Positions 1 through 6,405 of a DNA stretch of 14,071 bases are shown here, one piece after another. The position numbers were made by a program, and so were the translations under genes. This DNA is from Actinomycetes bacterium (GTDB lineage Bacteria > Actinomycetota > Actinomycetes > Propionibacteriales > Propionibacteriaceae). Position 1 is the stretch's first letter. Each line of letters opens with the position of its first letter. Below the pieces are notes generated by a model. It was not told the origin of the DNA. It ran no database searches and was given only the letters and a program-made list of their open reading frames with translations. The stretch lies in the NCBI GenBank assembly GCA_023436925.1, contig JAEZHJ010000155.1, forward strand, positions 1 to 14,071, given 5' to 3'.

Positions 1-2258
1 TCCGGGTCACCCCGGGGGACCGGGTCCCGGCCGACCTGCGGCTGGTCGAGGCCAGCAACCTGCGGGTCGAGGAGTCGGCGCTCACCGGTGAGGCGGTCCC
101 GTCCGCCAAGTCGGTCGACCCGGTCGCCGCCGGGACGGGGGTCGGCGACCGGTCGTCCATGCTGTTCTCCTCGTCGATCGTCGCCGCCGGGACGGGGGTC
201 GGCGTGGTGACCGCGACCGGCGCGGACGCCGAGATCGGACGGATCACCACCCTGCTGGCCGACATCGAGACCTTCGACACCCCGCTCACCCGCCAGATCG
301 CCGCCTTCGGCAAGCAGTTGGCCGGCATCATCGCGGTGATGGCGGTCGTCATGGTGGCGATCGGCAAGCTGCTGCACAACATGCCGGCCGGGGAGTTGAT
401 CTCGGCCACGATCGGGTTCGCGGTCGCAGCGATCCCCGAGGGGCTGCCCGCCCTGGTCACGATCACCCTTGCCCTCGGCGTGCAGCAGATGGCCCGGCGG
501 AACGCGATCATCCGCCGGCTGCCGGCGGTGGAGACGCTCGGTTCGGTGACCCGGATCTGCTCGGACAAGACCGGCACCCTGACCACCAACGAGATGACGG
601 TGCGGACTGTCCTCACCCGGGCCGGCGAGTACGCCGTGGCGGGCCTGGGCTACGACCCGGCCGGCGGCATCAGCCTGGCCGGGCGCGACATCGTGCCGGC
701 CGAGCGGGGCGACCTGGTCGCCGTCCTCACCGCGATGAGCGTGGTCAACGACGCCGTCGTCAGCCAGGGTCCGGACGGCCGCTGGGGGCTGGTCGGCGAA
801 CCCACCGAGGGCGCGCTGCGGACGCTGGGCATGAAGGCCGGCTTCGACCCGTCCGGCTACCCCCGGACCGCAGTGCTGCCGTTCGACTCCGAGCACAAGT
901 ACATGGCGACCGCCAACACCACCCCGGAGGGCCACCGGGTGATCCTGGTCAAGGGCGCCCCGGACCGGCTGCTCGACCGCAGCACCAGCGAGCTGGCCGG
1001 TGCCGGGCGGGTGCCGCTGGAGCGGCAATGGTGGGACGAGGCCACCGAGCGGCTCTCCGCCCAGGGCCTGCGCGTCCTCGCCGCGGCCAGCCGCCCGGCC
1101 GGGGAGGCGGAGACCCTCGACCACGACGACCTCACCGACCTGGTGATGCTCGGCCTGGTCGGGATCGTCGACCCGCCCCGGCCCGAGGCGATCACCGCGA
1201 TCGCCACCTGCCACACCGCCGGCATCAAGGTCACGATGATCACCGGCGACCACGCCGGCACCGCGACCGCGATCTCCCGCGAGATGGGCATCTTCGACGA
1301 GGCGACCGAGGAGGCGGTGACCGGCGCCGAGCTGGAGGCCGCCACCGACGAGGAGCTGCGGCAGATCGTCAACCGCACCGAGACCTTCGCGCGCACCAGC
1401 CCGGAGCACAAGCTGCGGCTGGTCAAGGCGCTGCAGGCCAACGGTGAGGTGGTCGCGATGACCGGCGACGGGGTGAACGACGCGCCGGCGCTGAAGCGGG
1501 CCGACGTCGGGGTGGCGATGGGGATCAAGGGCACCGAGGCCACCAAGGAGGCGGCCGAGATCGTCCTGGCTGACGACAACTTCGCCACCATCGAGTACGC
1601 CGTCGAGGAGGGCCGGCGGATCCACGACAACCTGCACAAGTCGGTGCTCTTCCTGCTGCCGACCAACGGCGCCCAGTCGCTGGTGGTGCTCGTCGCGGTG
1701 CTGTTCGGGCTGACCCTGCCGCTGGACCCCGTCCAGATCCTCTGGGTGAACATGATCACCGCGGTGACCCTGTCGCTCGCACTGGCCTACGAACCGGCCG
1801 AGCCCGACATCATGACGCGACCGCCACGGCCGCCCAACACCCCGCTGGTGGACGCGAAGTACCTGCCCCGGCTCGCCATCGCCTCGGTCGCCATCGCGGC
1901 CGCGACCCTGGCCACCTTCGAGATCGCCCTGGCCGTCGGGACGGACCTGGCCGCCGCCCAAACCTGGGCGGTCAACACCCTCGCCCTGGGGCAGGCCGCC
2001 TACCTGTTCAACTCCCGGTTCCTGCGCGAGTCGAGCCTGCGCCGCGAGGCGGTCACCGGCAACCCGATCGTCTGGGCGGTGGTCGGGCTGTTGGTCGTGC
2101 TGCAGGTGCTGTTCGCCTACCTTCCGGTGCTGAACACCTGGTTCGGGTCGGCGCCGATCAGCCTGCTCGGCTGGCTGGTGCCGCTCGGTTTTGCGGTGGC
2201 GGTCTTCCTGCTGATGGAGGCCGCCAAGGCTGCGCTGCGGTCCCGGGAGACCGCGTGA
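1..2258 (+). CDS. P-type cation-transporting ATPase, type II-like (5' end outside window)
   Basis: Membrane pump that couples ATP hydrolysis to cation transport through an aspartyl-phosphate intermediate. The reading frame is open from base 3 and already encodes the actuator region (PGDRVPADLRL, then the dephosphorylation motif ALTGEAVPSAK), so the start lies upstream; the ATG at 159 is internal. In order: two membrane segments with the M4 motif IPEGLP (Glu at 438-440), the phosphorylation motif SDKTGT (Asp at 564-566), the nucleotide-binding KGAPD, then TGDH, the hinge motif TGDGVNDAP near 1460-1490, and about six C-terminal helices. IPEGLP and the overall layout match type II pumps such as mycobacterial CtpF. 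The M5 and M6 carboxylates that bind Ca2+ in SERCA are not conserved, so the ion cannot be named. The stop codon overlaps the HIT gene start. Confidence 0.95.
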   Translation, partial: RVTPGDRVPADLRLVEASNLRVEESALTGEAVPSAKSVDPVAAGTGVGDRSSMLFSSSIVAAGTGVGVVTATGADAEIGRITTLLADIETFDTPLTRQIAAFGKQLAGIIAVMAVVMVAIGKLLHNMPAGELISATIGFAVAAIPEGLPALVTITLALGVQQMARRNAIIRRLPAVETLGSVTRICSDKTGTLTTNEMTVRTVLTRAGEYAVAGLGYDPAGGISLAGRDIVPAERGDLVAVLTAMSVVNDAVVSQGPDGRWGLVGEPTEGALRTLGMKAGFDPSGYPRTAVLPFDSEHKYMATANTTPEGHRVILVKGAPDRLLDRSTSELAGAGRVPLERQWWDEATERLSAQGLRVLAAASRPAGEAETLDHDDLTDLVMLGLVGIVDPPRPEAITAIATCHTAGIKVTMITGDHAGTATAISREMGIFDEATEEAVTGAELEAATDEELRQIVNRTETFARTSPEHKLRLVKALQANGEVVAMTGDGVNDAPALKRADVGVAMGIKGTEATKEAAEIVLADDNFATIEYAVEEGRRIHDNLHKSVLFLLPTNGAQSLVVLVAVLFGLTLPLDPVQILWVNMITAVTLSLALAYEPAEPDIMTRPPRPPNTPLVDAKYLPRLAIASVAIAAATLATFEIALAVGTDLAAAQTWAVNTLALGQAAYLFNSRFLRESSLRREAVTGNPIVWAVVGLLVVLQVLFAYLPVLNTWFGSAPISLLGWLVPLGFAVAVFLLMEAAKAALRSRETA

Positions 2259-2692
2259 GCGCCACGGACGTGGTGTGCCGGCTGGTCGCTGGCCAGGAGG
2301 ACGCCGAGGTGGTGTGGCGCGACGACATGTTCATCGCCTTCCTCGACCACCGTCCGGTGTTCAAGGGCCACCTGCTGGTCTGCCCGGTCGAGCACATCGA
2401 GACCCTGCCCGAGTTGCCGTCCGGGCTGGTCGGGCCACTGTTCTCGCTGGTGCAGCGGGCGGCGTCCGCGATGACCGACGGGCTGGGCGCCGACGGCTCG
2501 TTCACGGCGGTCAACACCGTCGTGAGCCAGTCCGTGCCGCACCTGCACGTCCACGTAGTACCCCGCTCGAAGGGGGACGGCCTGCGCGGCTTCTTCTGGC
2601 CGCGGACCAGGTACGCCGACGGCGAGGCGGCCCGGTACGCCGGAGCGCTGCGGACGGCGCTGGGAGCAGGACCGGACGGCCGTCCGTCCTAG
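2255..2692 (+). CDS. HIT (histidine triad) family protein
   Basis: Protein of 145 residues, a usual length for the HIT superfamily of nucleotide hydrolases and transferases. Such proteins typically cleave phosphoramidate or phosphodiester bonds of nucleotides in the cytoplasm. The defining His-x-His-x-His-x signature appears as PHLHVHVV in the C-terminal half, and the N-terminal part has the typical FLDHRPVFKGHLLV strand region. The GTG start at 2255 overlaps the pump's TGA stop in GTGA, so translation is probably coupled. An operon with a cation pump gives no clear metabolic link. Substrate is unknown: it could be an Hint-like, a GalT-like or an Ap4A-type hydrolase. Confidence 0.9.
   Translation: MSATDVVCRLVAGQEDAEVVWRDDMFIAFLDHRPVFKGHLLVCPVEHIETLPELPSGLVGPLFSLVQRAASAMTDGLGADGSFTAVNTVVSQSVPHLHVHVVPRSKGDGLRGFFWPRTRYADGEAARYAGALRTALGAGPDGRPS
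2668..2690 (+). terminator. Hairpin overlapping the HIT gene stop
   Basis: AGGAC, one unpaired C, GGAC, loop GGCC, GTCC and GTCCT form a 9-bp stem with one bulge. It ends on the first base of the TAG stop. There is no U-tract. It could be a terminator, or it may only reflect GC-rich coding sequence. Confidence 0.35.
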
Positions 2693-2749
2693 CCTCGTCC
2701 GTACGACCAGGCCTCGAGCCGCCTGAACGGGACCCGTCCTGGCTTCGCC

Positions 2750-2785
2750 GTGAGTTACCCCTCCGTAGTCGAGGGGGACACTCAC
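2750..2785. other. Two-tier stem-loop in the HIT/160-residue-gene gap
   Basis: The outer arms GTGAGT (2750-2755) and ACTCAC (2780-2785) and the inner arms CCCCTC (2758-2763) and GAGGGG (2771-2776) all pair perfectly. They are separated by a 2/3-base internal loop and closed by a 7-base loop. Two weaker stems follow: GGCGGGA/TCCCGCC (2795-2801 with 2820-2826) and CACCG/CGGTG (2847-2851 with 2855-2859). The element could be the terminator of the pump-HIT operon or the structured leader of the next gene. I recognise no known riboswitch in it. Confidence 0.5.
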
Positions 2786-2916
2786 CACGAGGCCGGCGGG
2801 AGCGATCCGGCCCGGGCGATCCCGCCGCCCGAGCCGATCGCCTCGTCACCGGGGCGGTGTAGGGGGCACCCGGGCTGGGCAAGGGCTACCCCGAAACGCA
2901 GACCAGGAGGACGGAC

Positions 2917-3399
2917 GTGGCACAGCGGGCACGGCGAAGGCGGGAGCAGCAACTGGAGGTCCACCAGCGGCCCGAGGGGACCAGCGACGAGACAGTGGCG
3001 GCGCTCGGCAAGCTGTCGGAGGCCCTCGAGATGATCGAGGAGGCCCGCGGCCACCTCTACGCCTTCCACCGGCTGTGCGGCGCGGCCGACCTGGCGGCCG
3101 GCGAGGCGGTCGACCTGCTGCGGGAGGCGGGTCACGGCGAGCAGGCGGACCTGCTGCAGATCGAGCTGGTGGGGCGCAACATCATCGAAGGTCGCTGGAG
3201 CTTCCAGGTCGTCGAGGAGTATGACGACACCTACTGGTCGGTGGCGCGAGCGCTGGAGGAGCGCTGCCGTCGCGAGCTGATCGACGGACGCCGCCACGTC
3301 TACGAGGCGGAGATGAAGGAGGACCGCCGCACCCCGGGCAAGCGGTACCACGAGGCGGTGCCGGACGACGGCGGGCCGCAGTCACCCGGCGGCAGCTGA
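2917..3399 (+). CDS. Conserved-type protein of unknown function, 160 residues
   Basis: Soluble, charged protein with no signal peptide or membrane segment. The GTG start at 2917 is chosen because a full AGGAGG lies at 2905-2910, six bases upstream. The N-terminus is very basic (RARRRREQQ). The middle looks largely helical (EALEMIEEARGHLYAFHRL, then a segment containing DLLREAGHGEQAD). The C-terminal half holds aromatic and acidic stretches (GRWSFQVVEEYDD) and the segment RRHVYEAEMKE. From memory, proteins of this type with a similar HLY-FH and GRW-FQVVEE pattern occur widely in Actinobacteria without an assigned role. It stands alone on the plus strand and converges on the AraC-type gene. No function is proposed. 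Confidence 0.85.
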   Translation: MAQRARRRREQQLEVHQRPEGTSDETVAALGKLSEALEMIEEARGHLYAFHRLCGAADLAAGEAVDLLREAGHGEQADLLQIELVGRNIIEGRWSFQVVEEYDDTYWSVARALEERCRRELIDGRRHVYEAEMKEDRRTPGKRYHEAVPDDGGPQSPGGS

Positions 3400-3407
3400 G
3401 CGGGGCC

Positions 3408-3470
3408 GGAAGGACCGTCCCTGTGTGCGGGAGAACCGTCCCCGTGTGCGGAAGAACCGTCCCCGTGTGT
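3408..3470. repeat. Three tandem 21-bp repeats
   Basis: Units lie at 3408-3428, 3429-3449 and 3450-3470, each exactly 21 bp. The shared core is GAAGAACCGTCCCCGTGTG, with three or fewer changes from consensus per copy. The array fills the gap between two convergent genes, and its last base is part of the AraC-type gene's stop codon. The length is a multiple of three, but no gene reads through it on either strand. Confidence 0.9.
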
Positions 3471-4444
3471 CAGGCGGTGACCGCCATGCCGAAGCGCCGG
3501 CGGTAGTCGGACGGCGATAGGCCGACAGCGCGACGGAAGTGGTCGCGCAGCACCACCGCGGAGTTGAAGCCGACCCGGCGGCTGATCTGCTCGACCGACA
3601 GGTCGGACTCCTCGAGCAGCCCGCGGGCGGCGAGCACCCGCTGGGCGGTCAGCCACTTGTGCGGCGTGGTGCCGGTGGCGGCCGCGAAGCGGCGGGCGAA
3701 GTTCCGCTCGCTCATCGCCGCACGCGAGGCCAGCGAGGCGACCGAGTGCTCCTCGTCGAGGTGCTCCATCAGCCAGTCCAGCAGCGGGGCGAGGCTGTCC
3801 GAGGCGCACTCGGCGACCGGCAGGTTCACGAACTGCTGCTGGCCGCCGTCGCGCTGCGGAGGCACCACCATCCGGCGGGCGATCGTGGTCGCCACCGCCG
3901 TCCCCAGTTCGCGGCGGACGATGTGCAGGCAGGCGTCGATCCCGGCGGCGGTGCCGGCGCTGGTGATCACCCGGTCGTCCTCGACGTACAGCACCGACGC
4001 GTCGACGGTGGTGTCCGGGAAGCGCCGCTGCATCGCCTCGGTGTAGATCCAGTGGGTGGTCGACCGGCGCCCGTCCAGCAGCCCGGCCGCGCCCAGCACG
4101 AAGGAGGCCGAGCACAGGCTCAGCACGGTGGCCCCGTCGGCGTGGGCCTGGCGAAGCACCTGCAGCACCTCCGGTGGGTAGTCGGGGGTGGCCCGCGGCA
4201 GGGTGGCGGAGACGATCACCAGATCGCTGCCCGCCACCACGTCCAGACCGTGCTGGGGGGTGATCGTGAAGTGGTCGACATCCTTGGCGGGCAGTGGGAC
4301 GCCGGGTTCGACCGCGCAGACCCGGAAGTCGAACGGCTCGATGCCCTCGTCGCTGCGGTCGATGCCGAAGACCTCGACGGCCACCCCGAACTCGAAGACC
4401 GCCACCGGGGGCAGGGTGATCAGGCTCACGCGCTTCAGCGTCAT
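3470..4444 (-). CDS. GATase1-like AraC-family transcriptional regulator
   Basis: DNA-binding regulator of 324 residues with the FtrA/GlxA-type architecture. An N-terminal DJ-1/PfpI (class I amidotransferase-like) domain, about residues 1-185, precedes a C-terminal AraC domain, about 220-320. The amidotransferase-like elbow reads SLCSASFVLGAAGLLDGRR and keeps its Cys (about residue 111), although such domains are generally ligand sensors. Both AraC helix-turn-helix units are visible (SVASLASRAAMSERNFARRF and LSVEQISRRVGF). The ATG at 4444 is preferred: the protein then begins directly with the first strand of the domain, and a TACGCT box lies six bases upstream, as in leaderless actinobacterial genes. 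A GTG two codons upstream is an alternative. The gene is divergent from a small membrane protein gene, and the inverted repeat between them is a candidate operator. The ligand is unknown. Confidence 0.92.
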   Translation of the reverse strand: MTLKRVSLITLPPVAVFEFGVAVEVFGIDRSDEGIEPFDFRVCAVEPGVPLPAKDVDHFTITPQHGLDVVAGSDLVIVSATLPRATPDYPPEVLQVLRQAHADGATVLSLCSASFVLGAAGLLDGRRSTTHWIYTEAMQRRFPDTTVDASVLYVEDDRVITSAGTAAGIDACLHIVRRELGTAVATTIARRMVVPPQRDGGQQQFVNLPVAECASDSLAPLLDWLMEHLDEEHSVASLASRAAMSERNFARRFAAATGTTPHKWLTAQRVLAARGLLEESDLSVEQISRRVGFNSAVVLRDHFRRAVGLSPSDYRRRFGMAVTA

Positions 4445-4450
4445 GGTCAC

Positions 4451-4456
4451 AGCGTA
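4451..4456 (-). promoter_or_regulatory. Candidate -10 box for a leaderless AraC-type gene
   Basis: On the minus strand TACGCT is followed by six bases and the ATG at 4444. TAnnnT placed so that transcription begins at the start codon is typical of leaderless actinobacterial genes. No convincing -35 element or Shine-Dalgarno sequence was seen. Confidence 0.45.
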
Positions 4457-4496
4457 CTGGCTGGATTCTTGCGAACGGTGGCTTCCCCGCCACTGT

Positions 4497-4531
4497 TGGC
4501 AGATACGGGCATCAAGGAAGGATATCTGCCA
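4497..4531. promoter_or_regulatory. Inverted repeat, candidate operator
   Basis: TGGCAGATA (4497-4505) and TATCTGCCA (4523-4531) are perfect 9-bp inverted arms separated by 17 bases, with centres 26 bp apart. They lie between the divergent AraC-type gene and the small membrane protein gene. The spacing would place both arms on a similar face of the helix. A smaller dyad GTGGC/GCCAC (4478-4482 and 4489-4493) lies beside it. The regulator encoded next door is the natural candidate to bind here. Confidence 0.5.
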
Positions 4532-4625
4532 TACGCGGAACCCGACGGCACAGCCCGCCGGATCCGCCCCGGATTGGGTGGTGCCACCGATGTGGCGGGT
4601 CCACCCGAGGAAGGAACGTTGAGCC

Positions 4626-4868
4626 ATGACTGGATTCCTGATCGTCGCCGGACTGGTGCTCCTGCTGGTCCTGGCCCTCGGCCCCGCCCACCGTCGCGCC
4701 CAGGTGCCCTGGCGCCCCGGCTTCGAGACCCGCAACGACCGCGACCTGCACCGCCTGAGGGACGAGTTGACGGCGGCCCAGGCCGGAGGAGCCGTCCACG
4801 GCCCGCGGTACCCGACGGTGCCGTTCGACCCGCAGCGTCCGCCGTCCGACCCCACCCTGGCCGCCTGA
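4626..4868 (+). CDS. Small single-pass membrane protein, 80 residues
   Basis: The N-terminus is one hydrophobic helix (residues 3-19, FLIVAGLVLLLVLALGP). A basic, proline-rich and probably cytoplasmic tail of about 60 residues follows, with a charged helix-like stretch (NDRDLHRLRDELTAAQ). The start is supported by GAGGAAGGA at 4607-4615, ten bases before the ATG. The family is not recognised. It is divergent from the AraC-type regulator and shares its control region, so it may be a target of that regulator. Alternatively it may be an unrelated short membrane protein. The helix followed by the basic HRR segment fits an N-out, C-in topology. Confidence 0.7.
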   Translation: MTGFLIVAGLVLLLVLALGPAHRRAQVPWRPGFETRNDRDLHRLRDELTAAQAGGAVHGPRYPTVPFDPQRPPSDPTLAA

Positions 4869-4987
4869 CCAGGGGCGAGTCGCGGCGGACGGGCGGTCGG
4901 CGCGGTCCGGTCGGGGAGGATGGCCGGGGCGTGGGTGACCTTGCGTATGTCGCGTCCACAAGCGGTGATGCCGCTGCCGGGGGGCGT

Positions 4988-4993
4988 TACCCT
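4988..4993 (+). promoter_or_regulatory. Candidate -10 box for a leaderless hydrolase-LuxR gene
   Basis: TACCCT is followed by six bases and the GTG at 5000. This is the same geometry as at the AraC-type gene. No Shine-Dalgarno sequence precedes this GTG, so the box helps to decide the start. Confidence 0.45.
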
Positions 4994-4999
4994 GTCGGC

Positions 5000-6085
5000 G
5001 TGGCCGCGCGGAGCCGTACCGGACCGCAGGACGTCCGGTTCTGCCGCGCCCCCGACGGGGTGCGGATCGCCTATGCCGTGCACGGGCAGGGCCCGCCGCT
5101 GCTGGTCTCCACCTGCTGGGTCTCGCAACTGCTGACCGACTGGGAGAGCCCGGTCTGGCGCCACTTCCTGCGAGACCTGGGCCGGTTCGCAACGATCATC
5201 AGGTTCGACGAGCGCGGCCATGGGCTGTCGGACTGGGAGGTCGCCGACTACTCCCACGAGGCCCGGCTGGGGGACCTGATCGCGGTGGCCGACGACGCCG
5301 GCTTCGAGCGGTTCGCCCTGATGGCGATGGCGCAGGGTGGGCCGATCGCCATCGACTACGCCGTCCGCTTCCCCGAGCGGGTGACCCGGCTGGCCTTCTA
5401 CGACAGCTATGCGGTGGGCCGGCGCGACTCCTCGCCCGAGGCGATCGCGTACCACGACACGCTCGGGCAGATCATGAAGGTGGGCTGGGCGCGCCCGGAG
5501 TCCACCTTTCGGCGGGTCTTCACCTCGATGATGATCCCGCACGCCACCGAGGAGCAGATGAGCTGGCTGGACGACCTGCAGAAGGTCGCGGCATCGGCGT
5601 CGACCGCCTACGAGTCGCGGCAGGCGTACGGGCGCTCGGACGTGACCCACCTGTTGCCGCAGATCACCCAGCCGGCCCTGGTGCTGCACTCCCGGGGGGA
5701 CCAGATGGTCGACTTCGAGGAGGGCCGGCTCCTGGCCTCCCAGGTTCCTGAAGCGCGCTTCGTCCCGCTGGAGAGCAGCAACCACATCGTGCTGGAGGAT
5801 GAACCCGCCTGGCCGATCCTGGTCGCCGAGGTGGAGCGCTTCCTCGCCCCGGACCGGGAACTGGCCGAACGGTCCCTCGCCATGCTGCCCGACGACCTCT
5901 CGGCCCGGGAACTCGAAGTGCTGCGGCTGGCCGCCCGCGGGCTGTCCAACGACCAGATCGCGGCTGAACTGGTGGTCTCGCTGCGCACGGTGGAGCGGCA
6001 CTTCCAGAACGCCTACACCAAGCTCGGCGTGCAGGGACGATCCGCCCGTGCGGCCGCGGTGGCGCGGCTGCTCACCCGGGCCTGA
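5000..6085 (+). CDS. Alpha/beta-hydrolase-fold sensor fused to a LuxR-type HTH (nucleophile Ser replaced by Ala)
   Basis: Protein of 361 residues. Residues about 10-285 form an alpha/beta-hydrolase domain: the oxyanion-loop region YAVHGQGPPLL, the segment RFDERGHGLSD, and a nucleophile elbow that reads MAMAQGGPIA where relatives have G-x-S-x-G. The nucleophile position is Ala111. The expected acid (Asp234, in HSRGDQMVD) and base (His262, in SSNHIVLE) are retained. Residues about 295-361 form a LuxR/GerE helix-turn-helix (LSARELEVLRLAARGLSNDQ, then VSLRTVERHFQNAYTKLGV). The protein is probably a catalytically inactive, ligand-binding transcription factor, by analogy with hydrolase-fold hormone receptors. 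The GTG at 5000 is chosen from the leaderless-type TACCCT box and the start of homology-like sequence; in-frame GTGs upstream, such as 4931, lack support. The gad operon lies just downstream on the same strand. Confidence 0.9.
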   Translation: MAARSRTGPQDVRFCRAPDGVRIAYAVHGQGPPLLVSTCWVSQLLTDWESPVWRHFLRDLGRFATIIRFDERGHGLSDWEVADYSHEARLGDLIAVADDAGFERFALMAMAQGGPIAIDYAVRFPERVTRLAFYDSYAVGRRDSSPEAIAYHDTLGQIMKVGWARPESTFRRVFTSMMIPHATEEQMSWLDDLQKVAASASTAYESRQAYGRSDVTHLLPQITQPALVLHSRGDQMVDFEEGRLLASQVPEARFVPLESSNHIVLEDEPAWPILVAEVERFLAPDRELAERSLAMLPDDLSARELEVLRLAARGLSNDQIAAELVVSLRTVERHFQNAYTKLGVQGRSARAAAVARLLTRA

Positions 6086-6103
6086 GGACGGGCTCTCCAA
6101 CTC

Positions 6104-6148
6104 GGCCGCGGGGGCCCGACCTCAGTGCCGGCCGTCGGTCCCGCGGCC
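6104..6148 (+). terminator. Imperfect long hairpin after the hydrolase-LuxR gene
   Basis: GGCCGCGGG (6104-6112) pairs with CCCGCGGCC (6140-6148). An inner GACC/GGTC pair (6118-6121 with 6137-6140) is possible if one outer pair is given up. The element starts 18 bases after the stop. There is no U-tract, as is common for actinobacterial hairpin terminators. Confidence 0.45.
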
Positions 6149-6337
6149 TCCACCAGCCCGGCCGCGCCGGCTTGCCAGAACTCATCAGACGGGGCACCGT
6201 CAGTGCGCCGCGAGATCTCAGGAAGGCTTTCTCAACTGTTAAGGGTTTTTTTCACTAGCCGAGGTATTAGGACCGTATCCCCTAGTCAACGGCTTGATCG
6301 AGCGCGCTACATTCGATTCGGATTGCAACACAGGTGA

Positions 6338-6358
6338 TGCATCCCTGGGCTGCATCCC
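6338..6358. repeat. Direct repeat TGCATCCC x2 upstream of gadB
   Basis: Two perfect 8-bp copies start 13 bp apart (6338 and 6351), separated by TGGGC. They are a candidate regulator binding site or leader element in front of the gad operon. Confidence 0.5.
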
Positions 6359-6359
6359 A

Positions 6360-6376
6360 CCCGCGCGCCGCGCGGG
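6360..6376 (+). other. Tight hairpin in the gadB leader
   Basis: CCCGCGC (6360-6366), loop GCC and GCGCGGG (6370-6376) form a perfect 7-bp GC stem. It ends 19 bases before the AGGAG ribosome-binding site. It may influence translation or transcript stability of the gad operon. Confidence 0.4.
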
Positions 6377-6405
6377 CGCCCCCACTAACCGGACCAGGAG
6401 AAGTC

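Larger units (their letters stand above)
6149..6405 (+). promoter_or_regulatory. gadB upstream control region
   Basis: This 257-base non-coding stretch contains an AT-rich pocket unusual for the window: a run of seven T at 6246-6252 in a GTTAAGGG-T7-CACTAG context. A possible -10 TACATT lies at 6308-6313 without a good -35. Farther down are the direct repeat TGCATCCC (6338-6345 and 6351-6358) and a tight hairpin (6360-6376). If transcription starts near 6320, the gad leader is about 85 bases long. The promoter position is a guess from sequence alone. Confidence 0.35.

Noticed and set aside
857..1759. Minus-strand 300-residue ORF
   Set aside because: It lies antisense inside the P-type ATPase gene, is Ser/Arg/Ala-rich and has no start signal or domain.
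3408..3470. CRISPR array
   Set aside because: The repeats abut each other with no spacers, and no cas gene is present.
3539..4999. Long plus-strand open frame continuous with the hydrolase-LuxR gene
   Set aside because: It runs antisense through the well-supported AraC-type gene, has no domain resemblance (His/Gly/Arg/Gln-rich composition) and reflects scarcity of stops in GC-rich DNA. The real start is placed at 5000.
4920..5135. Plus-strand ORF beginning at the ATG at 4920
   Set aside because: The GGGGAGG directly touches the ATG with no spacing, and the frame runs into the hydrolase-LuxR gene out of phase. The translation shows no recognisable features.
4445..6100. Long minus-strand extension upstream of the AraC-type regulator
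   Set aside because: The extension is low-complexity antisense sequence over the small membrane protein and hydrolase-LuxR genes. The regulator's first domain begins at the ATG at 4444.
6205..6252. Intrinsic terminator ending in the T7 run before gadB
   Set aside because: No stable stem of adequate loop size precedes the T run; only the palindrome GAGATCTC and short wobble pairings are present. It is better treated as AT-rich promoter context.
6260..6289. Minus-strand promoter with TTGACT as -35
   Set aside because: The hexamer is good, but the sequence 16-18 bases away does not match a -10 well. It would drive antisense transcription with no gene to explain it.
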